From Candidatus Trichofilum aggregatum (GTDB taxonomy: Bacteria; Chloroflexota; Anaerolineae; Promineifilales; Promineifilaceae): a DNA stretch of 64,000 nucleotides. The notes below the pieces were generated by a model that did not search any database, was not told the origin of the DNA, and worked only from the letters and a program-made list of their open reading frames with translations. Position 1 is the stretch's first letter; every line of letters begins with the position of its first letter. Position numbers and translations under genes: made by a program. The stretch spans positions 186,001 to 250,000 of the forward strand of contig JADJUV010000172.1 of assembly GCA_016716885.1 (NCBI GenBank), read 5' to 3'. Of this stretch, positions 26,875-35,569 are shown one piece after another.

Positions 26875-28092
26875 CTAACCTAGTCCCTGGTAAATCTTAT
26901 GCCCTGCGCTGTGGCCGTTGGTCATTGCCAGCGCTTCGGCGCAAATCTGTCCCACGCATTCAATCTGCTCTGGCTGAAGGCCCGGATACATCGGTAATGA
27001 CAGGATGGTATCTGCCAGATTCTCAGCCTGGGGGAAACTGCCCCGGCCCAGATTCATTTCACGGTAAGCCTCTTGCAGGTGCAACGGAATAGGATAATGA
27101 ATGGCGGCCCCAATACCCTGTGAGGTAAGCTTTTCCCGCAGGAGGTCGCGGTAGGGCGTAGATACTACAAAGAGATGATAGACATGCTGTGTGGAAGCGG
27201 TTTCTACCGGTAAATTCAAGGGTAGACCAGACAAAACATCACGATAACAAGCCGCCGCCTGTTGCCGACCTTCATTCCACCCATCCAGACGCTTTAACTT
27301 GATAGAAAGGGCAGCCGCCTGAATCGCATCTAATCGCGAATTCCAGCCGTCCGCACTGCGGTGAATGTACTTCTCACTGGATCCATGGTCGCGCAACCAG
27401 CGCATGTAGGTTGCCAGTTCAGAATCATTGGTAGCAATAGCGCCACCATCTCCCATTGCGCCCAGGTTCTTGGTAGGATAGAAACTGAACGCGGCCGCTA
27501 AACCCACACTACCTACTCGTCGCCACTCACCCTTCACACAATACTTCGCCCCATGGGCCTGGCAGGCATCTTCTATAACCGGCAGATCATATTGATCCGC
27601 TAAGGCCATTAGCTCATCCATATCAACCGGCAACCCATAAAGGTGAACCGGCAAGATAGCCGCTACCCGCCGCCCCGTTGGTCGGTGAATAAGACGACCA
27701 TCATCCTCACGCGTACACATTTCATCGAGAAGAGTTGCCAGGGCGGCCAAGTTCATGTGCGAGGTATGCGGGTCAACATCCACAAAGAGCGGCCGCGCCC
27801 CAGTTCGGGTAATCGCCTCAACCGTCGCAATAAAAGTGTTCGGTACCGTAATAACCGCATCATTAGCCCCAACTCCCGTAGCCAATAGGGGCAGCCAGAG
27901 GGCATCTGTGCCATTGGCCACCGCAATAACCTCACGAACCCCTAAATAAGTGGCAAACTCCTGTTCAAATGCAGCCACATAATCTCCCCCCACAAAGCAG
28001 GAACGAGTGATAATGTCCGTAACCGCCGTTAGAACTTCCTGCTGTATCTCCGTATGCTGGGTCAATAAATCAACAAAAGGAATGCGAAACAT
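26875..28092 (-). CDS. DegT/DnrJ/EryC1-family sugar aminotransferase
   Basis: A 405-residue PLP-dependent aminotransferase that converts a keto-sugar nucleotide to an amino sugar. Family landmarks are FVDLLTQHTEIQQEVLTAV at the N-terminus, GVREVIAVANGTDALWLPLL near residue 55, VIEDACQAHGA near residue 175 and the PLP-lysine block AAFSFYPTKNLGAMGDGGAI near residue 203. LDAIQAAALSIKL follows near residue 255. With the Gfo/Idh dehydrogenase upstream it forms an oxidation-transamination pair like WbpB/WbpE, which makes 3-amino sugar nucleotides; the exact sugar is not certain. Confidence 0.88.
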   Translation of the reverse strand: MFRIPFVDLLTQHTEIQQEVLTAVTDIITRSCFVGGDYVAAFEQEFATYLGVREVIAVANGTDALWLPLLATGVGANDAVITVPNTFIATVEAITRTGARPLFVDVDPHTSHMNLAALATLLDEMCTREDDGRLIHRPTGRRVAAILPVHLYGLPVDMDELMALADQYDLPVIEDACQAHGAKYCVKGEWRRVGSVGLAAAFSFYPTKNLGAMGDGGAIATNDSELATYMRWLRDHGSSEKYIHRSADGWNSRLDAIQAAALSIKLKRLDGWNEGRQQAAACYRDVLSGLPLNLPVETASTQHVYHLFVVSTPYRDLLREKLTSQGIGAAIHYPIPLHLQEAYREMNLGRGSFPQAENLADTILSLPMYPGLQPEQIECVGQICAEALAMTNGHSAGHKIYQGLG

Positions 28093-28224
28093 AATTCTTG
28101 CCCTCCCTCCATAACCATACTGTTATGTCTACGGTTACCATATGACTACTTTGGACTTTGTAGATTGGTTCACTCCCCAAAGATTGAAGCAATCTGAAAC
28201 AGCTAACTTTTTGCGAACAATTAG

Positions 28225-29310
28225 CTAATACTCAATCTTCAGCTCCACCCCACCATTCTGAAGCGAACGTTGAGCTGTCTCCAGTATCTTCACCACATTC
28301 AAGCCATCTCGCCCACTACTACGTGGCACCGCCGCGTTGCGAATGCAGTGAACAAAATGATCACACTCCACCATTAACGGTTCGCGCCATTGCAGGGGAT
28401 AACTCGTTGCTTCTCCATGGCGATACGAGGCGCGAAATTCTTCCTCAGTCACGGAATAAAAAGGGACATCCACCCCCTTATCGTAAATGACCACTTTGCT
28501 ATCATGTTCGTTGATGTCGTTGTAGACCAGCATTTTCTGGCTACCAACAATGGTTACAACCCGTTGTTTGACCGGGTCCAGCCAACTCAGATGGACATTC
28601 GCTCTCACGTCCTCGTCAAAAACCAGGTGGAGATAAACAACCTCATGCAGATTGCGGTAGGTGTTGACATAGGTGGCCCCCCGGGCGCTCACGGATACGG
28701 GGTCTTGATCCAGAATGTAGCGTAATATGGAAATGTCGCGCGGGGCCAAATCCCACATCACATTAATGTCTGGTTGCAGCAAACCCAGGTTCGCCCGCGT
28801 AGAATTAATGTAAAAGAGCTTGCCTAATTGCCCGCTATGAACAATTTCCCTGATACTCTCAACCGCCGCATTGTATTGAAACGTATGACCTACCATTAAA
28901 ACCAGGCCACACCTCTCCGCGAGTTCCACCAATTCTTCGGCCAGGTCCGAACGTGCGGTGAGGGGTTTCTCCACCAGAACGTGTTTACCAGCTAATAAGG
29001 CGGCCTTTGCCAGGGGATAATGGGAATGCACAGGAGTAGCAATCGTCACTGCATCAATGTTGCTGTTGAGTAATTCTCGATAATCTCTGGTGGTATTTAC
29101 CGTGGGAAAATAGGTGCGAATATCGTCTAATCTCTCCTGACGCAAATCTGCTACCAGGCGCAACTGCACATTGGGCAAATTGAGGAAGTTGCGGATCAGT
29201 TTGGGTCCCCAATAGCCACAACCCACAATGCCCATGTTCACCTCCCCTGAATGACCTAAGGTGCTTTCGATTACACTAACCTGTTCCGAACTCATTGTTG
29301 CTTGCATCAT
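28225..29310 (-). CDS. Gfo/Idh/MocA-family sugar dehydrogenase
   Basis: A 361-residue NAD(P)-dependent oxidoreductase. The Rossmann motif MGIVGCGYWGPKLIRN lies near residue 25 and the catalytic-lysine block GKHVLVEKPLTARSDLAEEL near residue 108. It is similar to dehydrogenases such as WlbA/WbpB that oxidise UDP-sugars before transamination. The start at 29310 forms an ATGATG overlap with the TGA stop of the upstream sugar transferase gene, so translation is coupled. The DegT gene follows after 132 bp. Confidence 0.86.
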   Translation of the reverse strand: MMQATMSSEQVSVIESTLGHSGEVNMGIVGCGYWGPKLIRNFLNLPNVQLRLVADLRQERLDDIRTYFPTVNTTRDYRELLNSNIDAVTIATPVHSHYPLAKAALLAGKHVLVEKPLTARSDLAEELVELAERCGLVLMVGHTFQYNAAVESIREIVHSGQLGKLFYINSTRANLGLLQPDINVMWDLAPRDISILRYILDQDPVSVSARGATYVNTYRNLHEVVYLHLVFDEDVRANVHLSWLDPVKQRVVTIVGSQKMLVYNDINEHDSKVVIYDKGVDVPFYSVTEEEFRASYRHGEATSYPLQWREPLMVECDHFVHCIRNAAVPRSSGRDGLNVVKILETAQRSLQNGGVELKIEY

Positions 29311-30002
29311 CCTGTTCCTTTTCCTCTGATCATCTCCCAAGGAGTTAATAACATAATCTTCAGATCAAGCCCGAGGCTTAGATTTTGAATGTAGGTCAGG
29401 TCAATTTCGACCATTTCCTCAAAAGAAACCAGATTATGCGCTGTTACCTGCCACAATCCGGTAATCCCAGGCAAAACGAGCAATCGCTGAGCATGCCAGT
29501 TCGAATAGATTTCATGTTCGTAGGGTAATGGGGGGCGAGGACCAACGATGCTCATTTCGCCCCGCAGGACGTTGATTAACTGGGGAATTTCATCCACGCT
29601 GAACTGGCGCATTATCTTGCCCACACCGGTGATACGCGGGTCTGCCTTTAGCTTCAGGGAGCTGAGGCCTAGTTGCGCCGGGCTGATATTGTTGCGGATG
29701 AGGTTTTGGACATATTGTCTATGATGTTGGCTATTATTACCGACCTGCATTGTCCGAAACTTGAACATTTCGAAAGGCTGACCGTCTTTACCAATGCGTG
29801 TCTGCTTGTAAAAGACAGGGCCTGGTGAATGCAGTTTGATAGCCAGAGCCAGGATCAAAAAAAGGGGTGCTAAGGTTAGAAGGGTGATAACCGTCAACAC
29901 AATATCGAGGAAACGTTTGAAAAAACGACAGTAAAACGATGGGTTAAGAACCAATGGCTGCGTCTGGCTGGGTGCCAGAAATTCGATTTCAAGCCCGCTC
30001 AT
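29307..30002 (-). CDS. Undecaprenyl-phosphate sugar-1-phosphate transferase (priming enzyme)
   Basis: A 231-residue bacterial sugar transferase that loads the first sugar phosphate onto undecaprenyl phosphate. It has the single membrane segment FLDIVLTVITLLTLAPLFLI and the polyprenol-transferase motifs GPVFYKQTRIGKDGQPFEMF, KFRTMQ, VDEIPQLINVLRGEMSIVGP and PGITGLWQV. The length fits the small PglC-like form rather than long WcaJ with its extra helices. It marks the assembly as a Wzx/Wzy pathway. Confidence 0.9.
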   Translation of the reverse strand: MSGLEIEFLAPSQTQPLVLNPSFYCRFFKRFLDIVLTVITLLTLAPLFLILALAIKLHSPGPVFYKQTRIGKDGQPFEMFKFRTMQVGNNSQHHRQYVQNLIRNNISPAQLGLSSLKLKADPRITGVGKIMRQFSVDEIPQLINVLRGEMSIVGPRPPLPYEHEIYSNWHAQRLLVLPGITGLWQVTAHNLVSFEEMVEIDLTYIQNLSLGLDLKIMLLTPWEMIRGKGTG

Positions 30003-30029
30003 GTTACCCCCTGTGGCCTGTTTTAAGAC

Positions 30030-31190
30030 CTATTTACCAGCAACGATACGTTTTCGTTCAAAGTAATTCCTTTTGGTTTTCAAAACGGTCGCCTCAGGAA
30101 TATCTTCCCGAACAATAGAACCGGAGCCAATGATTGAGTCCCGGCCGATTAACAGTTTTGGCTCAATGAAAATGCCGGTGCCACACCGCACGCGATCACC
30201 AAACTGAACACGGCTGGATGTAACGACGCCAGGGCCAAAACTACAATGGTTGTGCATAACCGCGTGATGCTCAAGGCTACAATAGGCACTCAAAAAGTTG
30301 TTGTTGCCCATGGTGGCACATGCCCCGATGTGGCAGAAAGCCAGGATAATGTTGCCTTCACCCATTGCTACATTTGAGCCAATGACCGCTGATGGATGAA
30401 TGATGTTAGCAAAGAGGATGCCTTGGGCTTTAAGTCTCTCGTACAACTGTGCTCTTAGATCAATGAGGGTGCTGATGGAAATAATGGCCTTGTCTACTTC
30501 CTTACGCTCAAACATGGCGGCTATAAAATCGGTAATGATGCCACCGACAACGGGCACCCCATTTATGGTCTTCCCGGCAAGCGTTTTGTTGTCGTCTACA
30601 ATAGCCACCGCCTTTTGGTGTGAGGTTTTAGCGAGTACGTCTAGTATCTGTACGGCCCCATCGCCGCCGCCGATAATGAGTATTCGTTCGGTGCGACCCA
30701 GGGGATAACTATCATCCATCAGGTCGCGCACCTCTCTCTCGTGGCTGTTGGAGATTTGTGAACGTTGACTCACTAAGTTAAGAACATCTTGCTCGGTAAT
30801 TTTCGGGCCAAGCCCTGTTAGCTCTGTTAAATCAATGCCGTGACGGCGCGCCACAATTTGCGCTTTATAAGTAATAACCGGTTCCTCAGTGACCTCAGGC
30901 TTCACTGCTTGTTTTGTCAGCCAGGCGGAAACGTCTGATGGGGATATATTTTCGACGCTGATAACGGCAATGGTGGCCCCAACCTCGGCCTGATCACCGG
31001 CGGCGACGAGCGTGTGTAAATAACCACCCATAGGTGCTTCTACTTCAAATACCGTTTTGCTGGTTTCCACGACACAGAGGAGTTCCCCTCGTTGGATGTA
31101 CTCACCGGAAGGTTTGAGCCATTCGGTGATGATGGCTGAATCGTCGTTGGTGCCAATTCTGGGTAAGGGTATGGGGTGTATTTCTACCAT
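30030..31190 (-). CDS. Lipoyl domain/E1-E3-binding domain/PglD-type acyltransferase fusion
   Basis: A 386-residue protein with three parts. Residues 1-80 are a lipoyl domain with lipoyl lysine K45 in VVETSKTVFEVEAP. Residues 108-139 match the peripheral subunit-binding domain of E2 proteins (YKAQIVARRHGIDLTEL, then GPKITEQDVLNL). Residues 165-380 resemble PglD/NeuD: an N-terminal nucleotide-sugar fold (RILIIGGGDGAVQIL) and hexapeptide left-handed beta-helix turns (IIHPSAVIGSNVAMGEGN), with candidate catalytic His308/His309 in CSLEHHAVMHNHCSFGPG. The usual E2 catalytic domain with its H-x-x-x-D-G motif is absent. The ATG overlaps the end of the E1 beta gene by 7 bp. I infer that an acyl group made by E1 on the lipoyl arm is passed to an amino sugar. 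Confidence 0.83.
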   Translation of the reverse strand: MVEIHPIPLPRIGTNDDSAIITEWLKPSGEYIQRGELLCVVETSKTVFEVEAPMGGYLHTLVAAGDQAEVGATIAVISVENISPSDVSAWLTKQAVKPEVTEEPVITYKAQIVARRHGIDLTELTGLGPKITEQDVLNLVSQRSQISNSHEREVRDLMDDSYPLGRTERILIIGGGDGAVQILDVLAKTSHQKAVAIVDDNKTLAGKTINGVPVVGGIITDFIAAMFERKEVDKAIISISTLIDLRAQLYERLKAQGILFANIIHPSAVIGSNVAMGEGNIILAFCHIGACATMGNNNFLSAYCSLEHHAVMHNHCSFGPGVVTSSRVQFGDRVRCGTGIFIEPKLLIGRDSIIGSGSIVREDIPEATVLKTKRNYFERKRIVAGK

Positions 31191-32200
31191 TGCATTAAGC
31201 TCAACACGGCCCGAAGGATTTTTTCGGCTGATACCAGCACTTCGTCTTCCAGTGGTTTTGAAGCGGGTATGACTGTTGGGGTCGCTCCAAGGCGCTGGAT
31301 GGGGGCCAGAAGGCGTCCATATAGCGCTTCGTAAATCCTGCTTGCCACTTCTGCTCCCCAGCCAAAATCTGAGGAACCTTCTTCGACAACGATAACGCGG
31401 CCGCATTGGGCACTACATTCAACAATAAGGTCAACCGGCAGCGGATTCAGACTGCCACACAGACAGACGAGAACCCATATCTCGTCCCGGTGGCACTGTT
31501 CCAAAAGCGCTTCGATGGCACGGCTGACGCCGCCATAAGTGATAATGGTAATATCTGGTTGTAGCTCCGGGCTGTAGTTATGGAGAAGAATGTGGGGCCA
31601 ACCAGCCAGGTCATGCCGTTCTTCGCGCCGCAGATAACTGGTTGTTTCACCTAGTTTTAGCGGTTGGGGGTAGAGCAGTTTGTTCTCTAAAAAGAGGACG
31701 GCATCCTCACTTTCCACCGCTTTTTTTAGAAGCTGACCGGCATCATGAAAATGGGAAGGCGCCAGCACGGTCAGTCCGGGTACCCCTTGAAAGTGCTTCT
31801 CCAGGGATTGGCTGTGAGTAGGGCCGTAGCCTCTGCCCCCGCCCATTGGGGTACGGACGACCAGAGGAACGGGTATGGGTGTTCCATAGATGGTGCGGTA
31901 TTTGGCCGCATGATTCACTAATTGATCGGCCGCTAACAAGAGAAAATCACCGAACATGATTTCGGCAATGGGGTGTAACCCCCGCAGAGCGAGACCGGTG
32001 GCAACACCCACAATCGAGGCTTCACAAATGGGAGTGGTAAATACCCGGTTAGGGAATTGACTAGAAAGCCCCTTCGTGACCTTAAATGCCCCGCCATAAG
32101 GATCAAGGACATCTTCGCCGAGGATAAGGGCCTGGGGGTCTTCAGCGAGAATATGATGAAGCGATTGCCGCAAACTCTCCACATAGGTTAAATGGGCCAT
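31184..32200 (-). CDS. 2-oxoacid dehydrogenase E1 component, beta subunit
   Basis: A 338-residue transketolase-like beta subunit of a thiamine-diphosphate 2-oxoacid dehydrogenase. Markers are LILGEDVLDPYGGAFKVTKG near residue 25, the FTTPICEASIVGVATGLALR block near residue 55, GGGRGYGPTHSQSLEKHF near residue 120 and a C-terminal RLGATPTVIPASKPLED block. The ATG shares its A with the TAA stop of the alpha gene (TAATG), giving tight coupling and equimolar synthesis. With the alpha subunit it would decarboxylate a 2-oxoacid and acylate a lipoyl lysine, most likely that of the fusion protein encoded next. Confidence 0.9.
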   Translation of the reverse strand: MAHLTYVESLRQSLHHILAEDPQALILGEDVLDPYGGAFKVTKGLSSQFPNRVFTTPICEASIVGVATGLALRGLHPIAEIMFGDFLLLAADQLVNHAAKYRTIYGTPIPVPLVVRTPMGGGRGYGPTHSQSLEKHFQGVPGLTVLAPSHFHDAGQLLKKAVESEDAVLFLENKLLYPQPLKLGETTSYLRREERHDLAGWPHILLHNYSPELQPDITIITYGGVSRAIEALLEQCHRDEIWVLVCLCGSLNPLPVDLIVECSAQCGRVIVVEEGSSDFGWGAEVASRIYEALYGRLLAPIQRLGATPTVIPASKPLEDEVLVSAEKILRAVLSLMQW

Positions 32201-33183
32201 TACCCTCTCTCCGCTTCTAACGATAACGATTTCAGTGTAGGAAAATCGGCGGCTAGGGCCTGTTCTACAGCGGCCTGCACACGATATCTAACTTGCTCTT
32301 CTATCTCGCGGCGTGTTTCAGGGGGAAGCTGGGCGGCTAATCGGGGTAAGGGGTCTCGTTGTTTGAGCTGTTCCATTTCGGCCAGGGGCCGGGTGTCGTC
32401 CCCTTTGCTATGGGGGCCAAGGCGTAGCGCTTCTAGCACGAGGAAGAAGGGGCGCTGTTCCTGGCGTACGTAGGCGATGGCTTGGGCCGCGGCCGCGTAC
32501 ACTTCCAGCACATCCTCTCCTTTTGTGACACTGCACTCAATTTGAAAACTGTTGGCTCTACTGGCAAGCTCACCCGCATGTTCCAGTCGTTTAGGCGTAC
32601 TCTGGGCAATATTGTTGTCTTGCAAAACAAACAAAATAGGCACCGACCATAACGACGCCATGTTAAAACTTTCGTAAACGGTTCCTTGCCCCATCGTGCC
32701 ATCGCCCAAAAAGACAACCACAATTGCCCCCGATTGCTTCAACTTTTCGGCCAGGGCGGCCCCCACCGCGTTAGGCACAATTCCTCCCTGAATACCATTG
32801 GTAAACATATTACGCTGGTGGAGATGTTGGCTACCACCAATCCCGTGGCAGACACCACTCTTCTTGCCCATGACTTCAGCAATGAGGCCATTCACATCAT
32901 CGGTGTACAAAAGGTACTGCCCATGAGCGCGATGATTAGAAAAAACCACATCCTTGGTTACGTCTAAAACATTCATCACCCCTACATCACATACCTCTTG
33001 CCCAATTGATGTATGCACCGTCCCAAAAACAAGGCCCTCTGCAAATAGATCGAGGAGCTTCTGTTCCACAACGCGGATCAAATACATCTGGTAGTAAAAA
33101 TGGGCCAGTAGCGTAGTTGGCGGAAGCGGGGTAACAACCAATGGGTTCTGAGTAAATGGCTGAAAACTATCTACGAGAAGCAT
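32200..33183 (-). CDS. 2-oxoacid dehydrogenase E1 component, alpha subunit
   Basis: A 327-residue ThDP-binding subunit. The ThDP motif runs from VVVFLGDGTMGQGTVYESFN to LFVLQDNNIAQSTP, the GDG-to-NN spacing of the family. FSNHRAHGQYL near residue 83 replaces the common RDHGH-type block, and HGIGGSQHLHQRNMF near residue 113 corresponds to GGSMH. It heads a coupled operon with E1 beta and the lipoyl/acyltransferase fusion. GGAAGG-like bases precede the ATG. The substrate could be pyruvate, 2-oxobutyrate or a branched 2-oxoacid; sequence alone does not decide. Confidence 0.9.
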   Translation of the reverse strand: MLLVDSFQPFTQNPLVVTPLPPTTLLAHFYYQMYLIRVVEQKLLDLFAEGLVFGTVHTSIGQEVCDVGVMNVLDVTKDVVFSNHRAHGQYLLYTDDVNGLIAEVMGKKSGVCHGIGGSQHLHQRNMFTNGIQGGIVPNAVGAALAEKLKQSGAIVVVFLGDGTMGQGTVYESFNMASLWSVPILFVLQDNNIAQSTPKRLEHAGELASRANSFQIECSVTKGEDVLEVYAAAAQAIAYVRQEQRPFFLVLEALRLGPHSKGDDTRPLAEMEQLKQRDPLPRLAAQLPPETRREIEEQVRYRVQAAVEQALAADFPTLKSLSLEAERG

Positions 33184-33242
33184 GTTTTACCTTCCCTATT
33201 TGAGATTGGGTGTTTCTGCCAGATATTTTCGTAACTGGAGTC

Positions 33243-33299
33243 TGGCGAAAATTAGAACGAACTCTGGAAATCTCTTAATCTCTCAGTCTCTTAGTCTCT
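33243..33299. repeat. Dispersed GAGATTAAGAGACT repeat, inverted copy
   Basis: Reads GGCGAAAATTAGAACGAACT and then CTTAATCTCTCAGTCTCTTA, the reverse complement of the repeat at 15779-15840. It sits 60 bp upstream of the E1 alpha start, so it may be part of the leader of that operon. Confidence 0.65.
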
Positions 33300-33656
33300 A
33301 GAGGTCAGCACAAGAAACGCGAATATCCAGTTAGTAACTGACAACGATTAACTGGGTGACTGGGCGAAAGTTGAAGGAGCAAAGAATCAAAGTCGAAACG
33401 AGAGACCTTCGTTTTATTCCTGGTTCTTCGTCCAAAATATGGATTTTTTTGTGGTAATGACGGAATGTTGGGGGGAAAGTTAATCAGGTAGGGTGGTTTA
33501 ACACACTGTTAACAAATTTTCCGTTGTCTGTTAATCAATCTCTGTTAGGGTGACTTACAAACCAGAAGGAGCAGGGCTTTTTTAAGAGGTAGGCGTAACC
33601 CGGAGGAAGTGTGCGCCAGGTTTTGCCCGTATGATTTGCGGACAAGCGCTGCCCTT

Positions 33657-33676
33657 AGCCAGTTAACTGGCTTTTT
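33657..33676 (+). terminator. Terminator-like palindrome with T-run
   Basis: The perfect palindrome AGCCAGTTAACTGGCT is followed by a further TTTT. It reads as a short intrinsic terminator on the plus strand, where no gene precedes it, so it could end an unannotated transcript starting near 33.5 kb. Confidence 0.35.
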
Positions 33677-33847
33677 GTAGAAAACTGATGACATGGGGTT
33701 CCGGAGCAGTGGCTACAACAGAGACCAACCATTTATTGATGGAAGAGAGGACGGCACAAGATAGCGACTGGTACTGCTTATAGTAAATCTCAAAAACGGT
33801 GAATCGGGGTTCATAAACGACAACTACCTAGCTTATGACGACGATTT

Positions 33848-33943
33848 TGTAACTACTAAGCCTTCCGAAGGTTGATTTCACTGGTTGGCACCCTTGGCGA
33901 ACCTTTTGGAAGGTTCTCTTACCAGAGAGGCTATGTAGTTACA
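33848..33943. mobile_element. Small element with inverted terminal repeats
   Basis: A 96-bp segment bounded by TGTAACTAC and GTAGTTACA. The interior contains related inverted arms (GCCTTCCGAAGGTT and AACCTTTTGGAAGGTT). It looks like another non-autonomous palindromic element. Only one copy is present in this window, so mobility is not shown. Confidence 0.4.
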
Positions 33944-34661
33944 TGGCTTTTAAAAATAAGACCCTATTATGATGGTTATAACTTACAGTTTAACTTACGA
34001 TCCGTCAGGGCGGTTGGTTCGCAGTGACCGCTTTAGCGGGCTAACACTGAATAGCTAGAGTCACACCTACACACTAAACTCTTTTTCTTGCTATTTTCTT
34101 GCATTGTCAGTGCCGATTTATCTTCCGAACCAGCCTAACCTAAACTGGGTAGGTTTTCCAAAACCCGCTCACCCCGATAGAACTCAAGCTTTTACACCCC
34201 ATCCAGAGGAACAAAACTCAAGCAATTTTGGCATCCAGCCTTCGGCATAGTGTGAAGGGCGAACGATGGTGTCGCTCACATCCACACTCCCTTATATTTT
34301 TGGCTCTCCTGGTTTTATCGGTGAGAGTAGAGAGTTCGATCAGAACGTCTCGGCTGGCTAAAGCCTCGACTCCTAATTTACTCCGCCCGATCCGTTAGAG
34401 CTTATTTCTCAGGGGAAGACGCTGGAGATTTTGACGGGAGAGAGAGGAAATCGCATGCCGGGATAAATCAGAGGCGTAAGAATCCAACTTTGAAGCCAAT
34501 GATAAAATGGCGCAAATCAATGTGTAGTACGGATATATTTTTCTTACCAAGCCCAGACTTATCCTTTCTCTCACTATCAAACTCCCAACAGCTAATTCTT
34601 AGTGCCAACAAACACAATAACGGAGCGTTGAATAGATACTTTCAAGAAAAAGATTTTGTTT

Positions 34662-34711
34662 GTAGTGACCGCTTTAGCGGGCTGGTGCTAGCCCGCTAAA
34701 GCGGTCACTAC
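34662..34711. repeat. Perfect 22-bp hairpin (TGACCGCTTTAGCGGGCT family)
   Basis: GTAGTGACCGCTTTAGCGGG plus CT pairs perfectly with its complement around a 6-base loop. A half-copy of the same word occurs near 34027-34045 (GCAGTGACCGCTTTAGCGGG), so this is a dispersed element rather than a gene-specific terminator. Confidence 0.65.
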
Positions 34712-35569
34712 GAACCAAGACCCCAAATGATTATCTGAACAGCTATAGCAAACCTGAATGGGTACAACGCTCGTGGTTATCGTGACCAATCGAAAAGTGG
34801 ATTTTCGGTTCTTTGAGAATTTGCGAGGTATTGGCTAATAGTGGAACAGTACAGCTTTACAGAAGTAGTTGGCAGGTTTAGTCGGAAGACCCATCCCCTA
34901 TCCCCGCTTCCCGGGGGGAAGGGGGGCACATTAACAGAGTGGGGGTTTCCGGCGACAAACGAATAATGCAACTTGCCATAAAAACATACGTCCTACTTTT
35001 GCAAAACTGGTCTAGCCTTGTGTCTGCCCAGTCGGGGCAACCACAAGGGTGACCTTGCAGATGGTGTCAAACCTCTGGATTTCCAAAGACCCGGATTTTC
35101 ACTTTCTTATAGATGTTGTTTTGGAATATAGCCTAAACTGTCACTTTGCTGAGTGCAAAAACATAGCTGAATGTATCAATCAGCTTTATTGCACCTTGCT
35201 CATACTATTCTAAGCGAAAGAGGTAAATTCTCAATATAGTCAGGATATAGATAGGATATAGAGAGGATACAGAGAGGGACATATCTGACTCTGGTGTCTA
35301 TGATTGAAATACATTTTCTAAAACGTTGTTTGCCCCGCTACTTGCTGTCATTAAACTATCGCTATCGTTTTTAAGAATAAAGGTGGGTCTTTGAGATTTC
35401 GCGGGGTGCTCGGTACGGGTGGGGCTGGCCTTGTGCCTTCCCAGACGAGGGCTACTACAAGGGTTTCCTCTACATCTCGTGTCAACCCCCTGAATTCCCA
35501 ACGAGCCAAAAAGATGTTGGGCCAATTGGTCGTGATGACTTCCGTCCCCAACCATTTACAGCCGAATCC

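Larger units (their letters stand above)
33184..35569. other. Long non-coding region with repeats and palindromes
   Basis: About 2.4 kb without a convincing gene; frames are short and lack codon structure. Contents by position: an inverted copy of the GAGATTAAGAGACT repeat (33243-33299); a terminator-like palindrome (33657-33676); a TGTAACTAC-bounded element (33848-33943); a TGACCGCTTTAGCGGGCT half-copy (about 34027-34045) and a full hairpin (34662-34711); partial copies of GGGCAACCACAAGGGT (about 35032-35055 and 35420-35460); and three tandem 11-mers AGGATAYAGAK (35243-35275). No GCGGCCGC site falls in it. The promoter of the E1 alpha operon must lie at its left end, but I cannot place it. 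Confidence 0.7.

Noticed and set aside
33690..33730. GGGGTTCCGG resembling part of a guanidine-I (ykkC) riboswitch
   Set aside because: The remaining conserved blocks of that riboswitch are absent and no matching gene follows.
34395..34971. Small frames in the 2.4-kb desert
   Set aside because: Under 70 codons, overlap palindromic repeats and carry no recognisable motif.
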